Source: Tunturiibacter empetritectus | Lineage (GTDB): Bacteria > Acidobacteriota > Terriglobia > Terriglobales > Acidobacteriaceae | Length of the DNA stretch: 64,000 bases | Assembly: GCF_014201375.1 (NCBI RefSeq) | Contig: NZ_JACHDZ010000004.1 | Span: forward strand, 552,017-616,016 | Reading direction: 5' to 3' | Shown here: one piece after another, positions 17,841 to 25,955 of the stretch | Layout of the letters: the number at the start of each line of letters is the position of its first letter | Position numbering within the stretch: position 1 is the first letter of the stretch | Translations under genes and position numbers: made by a program | Notes under the pieces: generated by a model | Databases searched by the model: none | Seen by the model: the letters and a program-made list of their open reading frames with translations, nothing else | What the model was told of the DNA's origin: nothing

Positions 17841-18911
17841 TCAGATCCGCCCACAGTGGGATGGGAGCAGGCGCAGCGCATTTTCCCGATAGACTTTGCG
17901 CAGGACGTCGTCGGGGAGATTCATGCCGCAGATATTCCAACGACCCTGACGGGAAGCGTGGGTTGGGTACTCAAAATACTCATCTTCTGTTTCGAGGAAT
18001 CGATAGTAGAGGCGGTACATCTCGACATCCGGCACGAGGTCGGCGCCGAAGAGGATGCGGTCCGCAAAGCGCAGGAAGAACCTGCGTGCCGAGAAGGGCT
18101 GACGCCCCAGCTCCGACGCGCGTGCACTGATATCGACCAGAACATTTGGATTGGCGTCGAGCATGGCGGTTACGCGTTGCAGATCTTCTCCGTTTTCGGC
18201 CACGTGCGCGGCTACGAAGGTGGTTTTTGGGTGCCTCTTGAAGACGCGATCGCGCTGCTCCAGTAACTGATGCTTGCTGAAGGTTGCTCCGTAAAAGCTC
18301 CAATCGGGATGGGCTGAGAGCTCCTCAAAGCGTTCGTTGTTCGCATCGATAGGCAGGAAGAAAGCCTCGGGATCGCCGATGTGAACCATGACCGGAATGC
18401 CCAGCTCGCCGCATCTTTCGAAGATCGGGGCAAGGCGTTCGTCGTCGACCTGCAGGAGCTTGCCCGATGCGTCACGGATGGTAAGTCCCAGGTCCTTCCA
18501 GAACTTGAAGCCAATGGCTCCGCGCTCCACGAGCCGCTCCAGCCGCTCCAGGCTTAGGGCGATGAAATCGTCACGCTCTACACCGGTCCAATCCATCCAG
18601 CCAATCGTCGAGAAGCGTGCAGGGTCAGCCTGATGGTAGCGATCGATCACTCTCAGAGCTTCGTCACCAACCTTCATCGTGATGTTGACGATGTGCTCGA
18701 TGCCACAGGCGTCCATGATCCGCAGTACGTGCTCCGGGTCTTGTGCGTCCAGATGGTTGTGGTAGTCGATTACTGGATAACGGGGATGCGTGATCTCGTG
18801 GATGGGTGTGGTGAGCATTGATTTGGGATGGAAGCCGCTGAGCGGAAGTGTGACATCTGCCTTTGCCGTAACCATCGCTATAAACTTGTCTTCGTTTTCC
18901 TGTTGCGACAT
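17841..18911 (-). CDS. Amidohydrolase-superfamily (Amidohydro_2) metal-dependent hydrolase
   Basis: A 356-residue TIM-barrel hydrolase. The metal-binding HxH is seen as YHNHLD near residue 50, later His residues in VMVHIGDP and VAAHVAENG lie at expected strand ends, and an Asp occurs in ILFGADLVPD. Related enzymes hydrolyse lactones or amides, or decarboxylate aromatic acids. It is not of the NagA/AgaA deacetylase subfamily, although it sits in an amino-sugar cluster where a deacetylase would be expected. The ATG at 18911 has a strong GAGGAG Shine-Dalgarno six bases upstream. No signal peptide is seen. It is the middle gene of the minus-strand set kinase, amidohydrolase, MFS porter. Confidence 0.82.
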   Translation of the reverse strand: MSQQENEDKFIAMVTAKADVTLPLSGFHPKSMLTTPIHEITHPRYPVIDYHNHLDAQDPEHVLRIMDACGIEHIVNITMKVGDEALRVIDRYHQADPARFSTIGWMDWTGVERDDFIALSLERLERLVERGAIGFKFWKDLGLTIRDASGKLLQVDDERLAPIFERCGELGIPVMVHIGDPEAFFLPIDANNERFEELSAHPDWSFYGATFSKHQLLEQRDRVFKRHPKTTFVAAHVAENGEDLQRVTAMLDANPNVLVDISARASELGRQPFSARRFFLRFADRILFGADLVPDVEMYRLYYRFLETEDEYFEYPTHASRQGRWNICGMNLPDDVLRKVYRENALRLLPSHCGRI

Positions 18912-18959
18912 GCTTTCTCCTCGCCCACTGCGCCTTGGAGCAACATAAAGAATATAAAT

Positions 18960-18989
18960 CGAAACACCAAATAGCTTCTACTTGTTTCG
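18960..18989. promoter_or_regulatory. Candidate operator: CGAAACA inverted repeat upstream of the amidohydrolase gene
   Basis: Seven-base arms CGAAACA (18960-18966) and TGTTTCG (18983-18989) form an exact inverted repeat with a 16-base gap, 49 bases before the amidohydrolase start. The half-site shares GAAAC with repeats in front of the agaS-like gene, so a common regulator such as the nearby DeoR-type protein is possible. It is based on pattern only. Confidence 0.35.
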
Positions 18990-19053
18990 CGTCTTTTTGA
19001 TCAGAATGCCTGTCTCATTTTTTTACAGTTCTCTTTTTGCGAGATTTCGTCTT

Positions 19054-20016
19054 CTAAACGATCGGGTGCTCTGCTAAAAATCTCTCGCGGAGCGTAACGT
19101 CCCTGTACGCTTCGGTACCTCCAGTTTTCAACGTTGAGAGGGCGCCTGCAACGTTTCCCATTACTGCAGCGCGGAGCGGATCTTTGCCAGAGAGATAAGA
19201 GCTCAGGAAGCCTGCATTGAAGCTGTCGCCTGCGCCGATAGTATCTACAGGCTGTACCCGGAGCGACGGAACCCGCTCCCGGCTTCTACCCTGCTGCACG
19301 ACAGCGCCACGAGAGCCGCACTTTACGACGATTAACGGCACGCGTTCCGATAGAGCATCGAGAGCCTGTTCGAGAGTGACGGTGCGCGTGATGCGCTTGA
19401 TCTCATCCTCGTTAGGCAGGAGCAGGTCGATGCTGTCCAGGAGCTGATCCAGAACACCGGACCATTGGTCGCTGGGGTCGTCGTTGGTGTCGAGCGAGAG
19501 TGTCAGGCCTGCCCTTTTCAAATCGGCAAATAGTTGCGGCAGATCGGGTTGGAGCCCAGCCTGCAGAAAGAGAGAGGAGAGGTGAAAGTGGCGAGCCGAT
19601 GTGAGGTAAGCCATATCGAGATCGGCAACTTTCATCTCAGCCATAACACCGGGATTGGTCAAGATATGACGATGCGTACCGTGTGGCAACAGAATCGTTA
19701 CTCCAGTAGTTGTATTTTCTCGTGAAGGCACAAGCATGAGGTCCGCGCCGCTTTCTACAAGGCGTGCGAGTGCGATTTGTCCAAGCTCGTCGGTGCCGAC
19801 CTGGGTGATAAAGCCGACAGGACTACCCAGCATGGCTAAATTGTGCGCCAGGATGGAGGAGGAGCCGCCCAAGGTGATTTTGAAGTCGGATGCGAGCAGC
19901 TCACGCTCCGTGGGCATTACTTCAGGCAGGCCGTAGAGGATGAGGTCGAGATTCGTCTCACCCGCAATTGTGATGTCAAAGCGCTTTTTTGCTTCCCCTG
20001 AAGAGATATTTGCCAA
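19054..20016 (-). CDS. PfkB-family sugar kinase
   Basis: A 320-residue ribokinase/PfkB kinase that phosphorylates a sugar or sugar phosphate with ATP. The first glycine-rich motif (ITLGGSSSILAHNLAMLG) and the C-terminal signature DTIGAGDSF with catalytic Asp D264 are intact. The start codon is TTG at 20016, supported by AGAGG five bases upstream and by the match to the family's N-terminal strand. It is divergent from the agaS-like gene, with a 114-base shared control region. In this context it could phosphorylate galactosamine or N-acetylgalactosamine, or tagatose 6-phosphate; the sequence does not decide which. Confidence 0.9.
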   Translation of the reverse strand: MANISSGEAKKRFDITIAGETNLDLILYGLPEVMPTERELLASDFKITLGGSSSILAHNLAMLGSPVGFITQVGTDELGQIALARLVESGADLMLVPSRENTTTGVTILLPHGTHRHILTNPGVMAEMKVADLDMAYLTSARHFHLSSLFLQAGLQPDLPQLFADLKRAGLTLSLDTNDDPSDQWSGVLDQLLDSIDLLLPNEDEIKRITRTVTLEQALDALSERVPLIVVKCGSRGAVVQQGRSRERVPSLRVQPVDTIGAGDSFNAGFLSSYLSGKDPLRAAVMGNVAGALSTLKTGGTEAYRDVTLRERFLAEHPIV

Positions 20017-20076
20017 CGGAGCCTCTTTCCTGGTTTCTTATGGCATTAAGAATGTGGCTTATTATGATTACCATCT

Positions 20077-20130
20077 TTTTATTTCCATTTAAGGGAAACC
20101 GGTGTAGATTATAGCTTGTAAAGGAAACCA
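20077..20130. promoter_or_regulatory. Divergent control region with repeated GGAAACC elements
   Basis: An inverted repeat TTTCC (20082-20086) / GGAAA (20094-20098) and two direct copies of GGAAACC (20094-20100 and 20123-20129) lie between the divergent kinase and agaS-like genes. The second copy overlaps the Shine-Dalgarno AAAGGA of the agaS-like gene. DeoR-family AgaR operators in enterobacteria contain repeated TTTC-type elements, so these are reasonable binding sites for the DeoR-type protein encoded at 22715, though unproven. Confidence 0.4.
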
Positions 20131-21312
20131 ATGGCCACCTTATTCAGTTTCGTCGAAATGCCGGCAGAGAAGCAACAGGCACTGGGTCTGGTATTTACGC
20201 CACGAGAGATCGCTCAGCAACCAGATACCTGGGAGAGGACGCTAGGTATCTTTCAAGAGAATCAAGAACAGATCTGCAGCTTTCTTGACCAGATCGGCCT
20301 GCGTGGCCCAGTAGAGAAGAGGCCGGTCGTCATTCTGGTTGGCGCAGGAACCTCCGACTATATTGGGCAGGCTCTCGCTCTTCTGTTGCGGCAGAGTTGG
20401 GGGTGCGAAGTGCTGGCCTGTCCCAGTACTGATCTGCTGCCTAACCTCGAAGATTACATTGTCCCAGGCCGAAACTATCTCTGGATCTCGTTTTCAAGGT
20501 CGGGTGACTCCCCTGAAGGCGTGGCTGTGCTGGAACGGGCAATCCAGTTTTATCCGGAGATTGCTCACCTCATTATTACCTGCAATGCGGATGCGCGAAT
20601 GATCACGGTCTGCAAGCATGCCACACACTCCTGCGTCGTCGTGCTGGATGCTGCAGTGAACGATCGCAGCCTGGCGATGACCAGCTCGTTTACGAATATG
20701 GTTGTCATGGGGCAATGCCTCGCGCATGCCTGGTCGATCGAGGAATATCGTCCCATCCTGCATCGGTTGGTTCGTGCAGGACGGCAGTTGTTGCTAAGCG
20801 GCGCGGAGGAAGCGGAACGTCTTGCGTCGCGAGGCTTCTCGCGTATCTGCCTGGTGGGCAGTGGCTCGTTGTTTAGCGTTGCGAAGGAGTCGGCGCTGAA
20901 GGTGCTTGAGATGACGGCGGGCCAGGTAAAGACGATGTCAGAGACAGTGCTTGGTCTTCGTCATGGGCCGATGGCCGCTCTCGATGATCAGACGATCTTC
21001 GTGTGCTTCGTCTCTCAGGACCATCGCAGGGCGCTGTATGCGCGAGATCTTCTCCGTGAGGTAGGGGAGAAGGGAATTACCGCGGAGCGTATCGCGGTTG
21101 GTCCAGCATCGGAAGAGGCGGAGATCAAATCCTGCTGCGAGTCGTACCTCTCCATCCATGATGAGATTCCTGATGCCTACAGGCCCGCGCTCGACGTTAT
21201 CTTCGGACAGTTGCTTGGACTTTACTGCTCCGTCTTTCACCAATTGAAGCCGGACGCTCCCAGTCCGGATGGCGTCATCAATCGGGTCGTACAGGAGTTT
21301 GGGATTTATTAA
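20131..21312 (+). CDS. agaS: AgaS-type SIS-domain protein (galactosamine-6-phosphate deaminase/isomerase)
   Basis: A 393-residue protein with two sugar-isomerase (SIS) domains. The first begins with VVILVGAGTSDYIGQAL and SFSRSGDSPEG, the second with ICLVGSGSLFSVAKESALKVLE followed by SETVLGLRHGPM. This pattern and length match AgaS, which converts D-galactosamine 6-phosphate to D-tagatose 6-phosphate with loss of ammonia. GlmS-like or FrlB-like deglycases share the fold but differ in length and motifs. The ATG at 20131 has an AAAGGA ribosome-binding site. It is followed after 3 bases by the kbaZ-type gene, which implies co-translation and a shared pathway. Confidence 0.85.
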   Translation: MATLFSFVEMPAEKQQALGLVFTPREIAQQPDTWERTLGIFQENQEQICSFLDQIGLRGPVEKRPVVILVGAGTSDYIGQALALLLRQSWGCEVLACPSTDLLPNLEDYIVPGRNYLWISFSRSGDSPEGVAVLERAIQFYPEIAHLIITCNADARMITVCKHATHSCVVVLDAAVNDRSLAMTSSFTNMVVMGQCLAHAWSIEEYRPILHRLVRAGRQLLLSGAEEAERLASRGFSRICLVGSGSLFSVAKESALKVLEMTAGQVKTMSETVLGLRHGPMAALDDQTIFVCFVSQDHRRALYARDLLREVGEKGITAERIAVGPASEEAEIKSCCESYLSIHDEIPDAYRPALDVIFGQLLGLYCSVFHQLKPDAPSPDGVINRVVQEFGIY

Positions 21313-21315
21313 ACG

Positions 21316-22593
21316 ATGTCATCTCTTCTTCAGGATCATCTCGCGAAACGCAAGGCGGGGATTGCCTCTGCTGTGTACTCGGTCTGCTCCGCACATCCCT
21401 GGGTGATTCGCGCGGCGGCAGAGCAGGCAGCACATGGACGTTCACTTCTGCTGATTGAAGCCACGAGCAACCAGGTGAATCAGTTTGGCGGATACACAGG
21501 AATGCGGCCAGCGGCCTTTTGCGAGTTTGTTCTGAGGCACGTTGCCGATGCGGGCTTTTCGCGGGGGTCTCTGATCCTGGGGGGAGACCATCTCGGACCG
21601 AACCCATGGCGAACTCAACCGGCAGCGAAGGCAATGGAGTATGCCGAGGCAATGGTTGCGGAATATGTTCAGGCTGGTTTTACCAAGATTCACCTTGATG
21701 CCAGCATGGCTTGTGGCGATGACCCGGCGGTGCTGCCGGATGAGGTGGTGGCGCAGCGGACAGCGCAGCTTTGCCAGGCGGCAGAGGGAGCGCGCGGCAC
21801 AGGTCCTGCGCCGGTCTATGTGATTGGCACGGAGGTGCCCACACCCGGCGGCGCTACGCACGCTCTTGACGAGCTACAGGTGACCTCAACTGGCGCCGCA
21901 ACCCATACCCTGGCTGTGCACAAGCGCGTCTTCGAAGAGCAGGGTTTGTCGGATACGTGGCGTCGCGTGATCGCTCTGGTCGTGCAGCCCGGAGTGGAGT
22001 TTGGTCATGATTCAGTGATCTCCTACGATCGGAAGAAGGCGAAGCCGTTGGTCGACTGGCTTCGCGCCCAACCCGAGAACATCGTCTTCGAGGCACATTC
22101 CACCGACTATCAACTCTCCGGCAGCTATGTTGAGCTGGTAGAAGATGGCTTTGCCATTTTGAAGGTAGGCCCCGCGCTGACCTTTGCCATGCGTGAAGCT
22201 CTCTATGCGCTCGAAGATATTGAATCGCAGCTGTTGCCTGCAGCGCAGTGCTCGGACCTTGCACGGATAGTAGAGGAGACGATGCTGCGAGAACCTGCAG
22301 ATTGGCAGGTCTATTACCAGGGGACCTTGGAGCAGCAGCGGCTTCTGCGGATTTACAGCTATAGCGACCGGATCCGGTACTACTGGCATCGTCCGGAGAT
22401 TACTGCCGCGGTCAATCTGCTGATCTCTAACCTGTCCTCTGTCTCGATTCCGGAGAGTATGTGCAGCCGCTATCTGCCGGCGCAATATGAACGCCTTCGT
22501 CGGGGCGAGATCGCTGGCGATGCTGTGTCTCTGATTGTTGATCGCGTTCGCGATGTGCTCCGAGTCTATGGGGCGGCGTGCGGACGACAGTAG
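21316..22593 (+). CDS. kbaZ: KbaZ/GatZ/AgaZ family protein (tagatose-1,6-bisphosphate aldolase subunit)
   Basis: A 425-residue member of the GatZ/KbaZ family. Diagnostic stretches are LLLIEATSNQVNQFGGYTGM, LGGDHLGPNPW and HLDASMACGDD. In E. coli these proteins are required for full activity and stability of the class II tagatose-1,6-bisphosphate aldolase GatY/KbaY; a kinase role has also been proposed for AgaZ. No GatY/KbaY/AgaY catalytic subunit gene is found in this window, so either it is encoded elsewhere or the protein has another role. It follows agaS by 3 bases, and the DeoR-type regulator comes next on the same strand. Confidence 0.88.
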   Translation: MSSLLQDHLAKRKAGIASAVYSVCSAHPWVIRAAAEQAAHGRSLLLIEATSNQVNQFGGYTGMRPAAFCEFVLRHVADAGFSRGSLILGGDHLGPNPWRTQPAAKAMEYAEAMVAEYVQAGFTKIHLDASMACGDDPAVLPDEVVAQRTAQLCQAAEGARGTGPAPVYVIGTEVPTPGGATHALDELQVTSTGAATHTLAVHKRVFEEQGLSDTWRRVIALVVQPGVEFGHDSVISYDRKKAKPLVDWLRAQPENIVFEAHSTDYQLSGSYVELVEDGFAILKVGPALTFAMREALYALEDIESQLLPAAQCSDLARIVEETMLREPADWQVYYQGTLEQQRLLRIYSYSDRIRYYWHRPEITAAVNLLISNLSSVSIPESMCSRYLPAQYERLRRGEIAGDAVSLIVDRVRDVLRVYGAACGRQ

Positions 22594-22714
22594 CCACGTT
22601 TTGTCACCAGCCCGCGCAAGGGTGATCGGCTGATGCATATCTGGCTGCGAATTGCGCGCTATATTAGTGCATGGTAATGTCAAAGCTCACCATAGAGGCA
22701 GGATTCGAAATCAT

Positions 22715-23545
22715 ATGAAGCACAGGAATGCTCCAAAGGTTCCCATCAAGGCCGCGCCGCCAGAGGTTGAGCCCGGTTCGCAGATGCTCATTGAAGAACG
22801 TCGACAATATATCCTCGCGCTGGCTCGTCAGAACGGGCGCGTCATCGTTGAGGATCTTTCGAAGGATCTTGGGATTTCACGCATTACCATCCGCAAGGAT
22901 CTCGACTACCTGCAGGCAAAAGGTGTTCTGCAAAGAACCCATGGGGGTGCTCTTCTTCCCCAATCGGGAGCTTTGTTTGATCCCTCTTTGAAAGAGAAGG
23001 AAACACAGCACTCACAGGAAAAACAGCGCATCGCGGATGCTGCGGTGGCGCTCGTTAAGGAGGGACAATGTGTTCTGCTCGACTCGGGCACAACAACCAC
23101 TGCGATTGCCAAAGGGCTAAAGAAGTTTTCCTATCTAACCATTATTACGAATGCGGTCAATATTGCCGCTGAGCTCAGCGGGACAGATTTTGAAGTCATT
23201 CTGACTGGAGGCTCGCTGCGCAGGAATTCGTTCTCGCTGGTGGGCCCGCTTGCCGAAGAGGTGTTGGCCGAGATGCACGCCGACATTCTCTTTTTGGGGG
23301 TTGATGGGTTCGATCTGGAGATTGGGCTGACAACGCCGAATGTCATGGAGTCACGGGTCAATCGAGCAATGGTAAAAGCTGCTACAACGACTGTAGCCGT
23401 CTGCGACTCGACCAAATTTAATAGACGGAGCCTGTCTAAGATCGTTGAGGTCACTGCGATCGATCATGTCATTACAGATACCGATCTTCCGAAGGCAGTG
23501 GCGGAAGGAATACGGGATCTGGGTCTGAAGCTGACCTTGGTCTAG
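22715..23545 (+). CDS. DeoR-family transcriptional regulator (AgaR-like)
   Basis: A 276-residue DeoR/GlpR regulator: an N-terminal winged helix (about residues 30-80, with DLSKDLGISRITIRKDLDYLQAKG cut here into its recognisable parts DLGISRITIRKDL and RTHGGA) and a C-terminal phosphosugar-sensing domain with DSGTTTTAIA and LTGGSLRRNSFSLVGP. Such proteins usually repress sugar-catabolic operons until a phosphorylated intermediate binds. Position next to agaS and kbaZ suggests it controls this cluster. The ATG at 22715 is chosen for length; no strong Shine-Dalgarno is seen and an earlier GTG-type start in the same frame is possible. Confidence 0.87.
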   Translation: MKHRNAPKVPIKAAPPEVEPGSQMLIEERRQYILALARQNGRVIVEDLSKDLGISRITIRKDLDYLQAKGVLQRTHGGALLPQSGALFDPSLKEKETQHSQEKQRIADAAVALVKEGQCVLLDSGTTTTAIAKGLKKFSYLTIITNAVNIAAELSGTDFEVILTGGSLRRNSFSLVGPLAEEVLAEMHADILFLGVDGFDLEIGLTTPNVMESRVNRAMVKAATTTVAVCDSTKFNRRSLSKIVEVTAIDHVITDTDLPKAVAEGIRDLGLKLTLV

Positions 23546-23858
23546 GATCACGCTCTCTGGCAATGGGCGGGATTCAAGCCGAACGTCGCACACTGATCTT
23601 GTCAGCGGATTGTTGCTGAGCGGAGCGTAAGGTTGCGCCCGTGAGAGGCGGATTTCTTCCGGTGCTCGCAGGCTCTTCATTGCACTCGCTCAAAACAGAC
23701 CCGCTTTGAATCTCTGCTTCTTAAGATTTCGTAGATAATTGGGTCGAAACGGGACAGATTATCTTTTATTTCGTTATACTCCTTTTCTCGACGTAAATGG
23801 AGCCCCTAGACGTGTTCTGGGGCAAGAATCTACTTGAAAAGGCGGCAAGATAATCTCT
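23546..23858. other. Intergenic region upstream of the GH36-like gene
   Basis: About 310 bases with no gene. A T-rich stretch with TTATACT near 23773 could be a -10 element for the GH36-like gene, but no matching -35 box at normal spacing is convincing. No hairpin with a T-run follows the regulator gene. Confidence 0.4.
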
Positions 23859-25880
23859 ATGCGATCCAGGCAAGTACGTATGCTTCTAAGTTGGATCTCC
23901 AGTGTCACTTTGTTGTGTGTTGGTAGTGCGGTGTCGGGGTCTGCGCAAGATTTGTTCGATGCGGGCGCGGTAACGTCTCATAACGATAGAGGCAAGTACT
24001 TCCTCAAAGACAACGCCGTCGAAGCCAGATGGGCTGTTGCGAACAATCGCCTGAGTGATCTCTCCGTGACGGATCTGCGGGATAAGCGCACGGTTTCGGT
24101 GCCTTCGTCCTTTAGTCTTCGCTTCGCCGATGGTTCGATTGTGCGTTCGCAAGACCTTCACTTCGCGGCTCCGCCAACGGTTCACGATCTGAAGGGACAG
24201 CCGAACGTCTCTCGTTACTCGGACGAGATTGACGGGAAGGTGTTTGAGGGTTTGCTTGAGAATGAAACGGGCGATCTGCGCGTCGATGTTTCGTTTGTGC
24301 TTCGCGACGGGTCGAACTACTTTCGCCAGATCATTGTGGTTTCGGCGCCGCAGAACAATCTTGCGATTCGTGATGTTCGTATGATCGACATAGACCTTCC
24401 GGAGGCGCAGGTCGCTGGAACCGTGGCTGGCAGCCCCATCATTGATGGCAATTTTTACTTCGGCTTTGAGCACCCGCTCGCGCTGGTTCAAAAGGTGAGA
24501 GGCCATGCGCTCGCCGATCTGGAGCGCACGCTGCCTCTGCCGAAAGGCCAGTCGATCCGGTACTCATCCGTGATCGGCGTAGCTCCTCCAGGCCAGATGA
24601 GGAGAGCGTTTCTTGCGTATCTCGAACGCGAGCGTGCCCATCCCTATCGCACCTTTCTCCACTACAACACCTGGTACGACCTTGGGTACTTCAATCCGTA
24701 CGATCAGACGCAGGCGGTGGATCGCGTGAATACCTTTGGCCGTGAGTTGCAGGAGAAACGCGGCGCGAAGCTTGATTCCTTCTTGTTCGATGATGGCTGG
24801 GATGATCATGCCTCCTTGTGGAAGTTCAACAGGGGATTTCCTGATGGCTTTACCCCGGTGACCGAAGCGGCGGCAAAGTTAGGGGCTGCTCCCGGCGTGT
24901 GGCTTTCACCCTGGGGAGGATATGACAAGCCAAAGCAGGAGCGCATTCAGTTTGGCAAAGCGGCTGGCTATGAGATCGTTTCAGGCGGGTATGCTCTCTC
25001 CGGGCCAAAGTACTACGACGCCTTCCGCGATGCCTGTCTTGAGATGATCCGCAAGTACGGTGTCAATCAGTTCAAGTTCGATGGAACTGGCAATGCCAAT
25101 ACCGTCTTCCCGGGTAGCCGGTTCGACAGCGACTTTGACGCGATGATTCATCTGATCGGCGAGCTGCGTCAGGAGAAGCCCGATATCTACATCAATCTCA
25201 CGACGGGAACCGACGCCTCGCCCTTCTGGCTGTTGTATGCGGACTCCATCTGGCGCGGCGGTGAAGATACTGACTATGCCGGTGTTGGAACCAATCGCGA
25301 GCGCTGGATTACCTATCGCGATGCGGACACCTACGCCCATATTGTCTCGCGGGGGCCGCTCTATCCATTGAATTCGCTCATGCTGCATGGGATTGTCTAC
25401 GCGAAGCTAGAGAGATTGCTGAACACAGATCCGGGCAACGACTTTACCAACGACGTGCATGACTACTTTGGAACGGGAACTCAACTGCAGGAGCTTTACA
25501 TTACACCGTCCCTGTTGACCGCGAGTAATTGGGACGTACTGGCGGAGGCAGCAAAGTGGTCGCGCCAGAACGCGGAGGTGTTGGAAGATACGCACTGGGT
25601 TGGCGGCGATCCAAACTGGCTGAATGTTTATGGCTGGGCTTCGTGGTCGCCGAAGAAGAGCATTCTGGTTCTGCGGAATCCATCCGATAAACCGCAGAGC
25701 ATCACGATCGATCTTCGCAGGGCGCTGGAATTGCCGGCAGGTGAGGCTGAAGCTTACTTAGCCAAGAGTCCGTGGAAGTCTGACGAGGGGAAGGCTGCAC
25801 TCAGTTTGAGCGCTCGCACTCCGCACCAGTTTGACCTCGGGCCCTTTGAAGTGCTGACACTCGATCTCCAGCCGAAGTAG
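23859..25880 (+). CDS. Secreted clan-D glycoside hydrolase, GH36-like (alpha-galactosidase / alpha-N-acetylgalactosaminidase type)
   Basis: A 673-residue protein with a signal peptide (about residues 1-29), an N-terminal beta-supersandwich and a TIM barrel. Clan-D features are the DSFLFDDGWDD stretch, a probable nucleophile D408 in FKFDGTGN, and a possible acid/base D470 in RGGEDTDY. This predicts retaining hydrolysis of terminal alpha-galactosides or alpha-GalNAc. It is closer to the divergent GH36-like group sometimes misnamed enterotoxin than to classical RafA, so exact specificity is open; the neighbouring galactosamine genes make alpha-GalNAc worth testing. The gene is followed by a strong gene-end hairpin and the GH35 gene. 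Confidence 0.75.
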   Translation: MRSRQVRMLLSWISSVTLLCVGSAVSGSAQDLFDAGAVTSHNDRGKYFLKDNAVEARWAVANNRLSDLSVTDLRDKRTVSVPSSFSLRFADGSIVRSQDLHFAAPPTVHDLKGQPNVSRYSDEIDGKVFEGLLENETGDLRVDVSFVLRDGSNYFRQIIVVSAPQNNLAIRDVRMIDIDLPEAQVAGTVAGSPIIDGNFYFGFEHPLALVQKVRGHALADLERTLPLPKGQSIRYSSVIGVAPPGQMRRAFLAYLERERAHPYRTFLHYNTWYDLGYFNPYDQTQAVDRVNTFGRELQEKRGAKLDSFLFDDGWDDHASLWKFNRGFPDGFTPVTEAAAKLGAAPGVWLSPWGGYDKPKQERIQFGKAAGYEIVSGGYALSGPKYYDAFRDACLEMIRKYGVNQFKFDGTGNANTVFPGSRFDSDFDAMIHLIGELRQEKPDIYINLTTGTDASPFWLLYADSIWRGGEDTDYAGVGTNRERWITYRDADTYAHIVSRGPLYPLNSLMLHGIVYAKLERLLNTDPGNDFTNDVHDYFGTGTQLQELYITPSLLTASNWDVLAEAAKWSRQNAEVLEDTHWVGGDPNWLNVYGWASWSPKKSILVLRNPSDKPQSITIDLRRALELPAGEAEAYLAKSPWKSDEGKAALSLSARTPHQFDLGPFEVLTLDLQPK

Positions 25881-25885
25881 CCTTC

Positions 25886-25922
25886 TCAGCCTCGTCACGG
25901 TCTGCTACCGTGATGAGGCTGA
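25886..25922 (+). terminator. Gene-end hairpin after the GH36-like gene
   Basis: Arms 25886-25901 and 25907-25922 form a 16-bp stem with a single G-U type mismatch and a 5-base loop, starting 6 bases after the stop codon. No T-run follows. It probably stabilises the upstream transcript or causes attenuation before the GH35 gene. Confidence 0.6.
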
Positions 25923-25955
25923 ACAGCCCTAACAAAGAGGATTTAAGGAGATTGA

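Noticed and set aside
20131..21312. GlmS or FrlB deglycase as identity of the SIS protein
   Set aside because: It lacks the glutaminase domain of GlmS and is longer than FrlB, and its linkage to kbaZ and a DeoR regulator favours AgaS.
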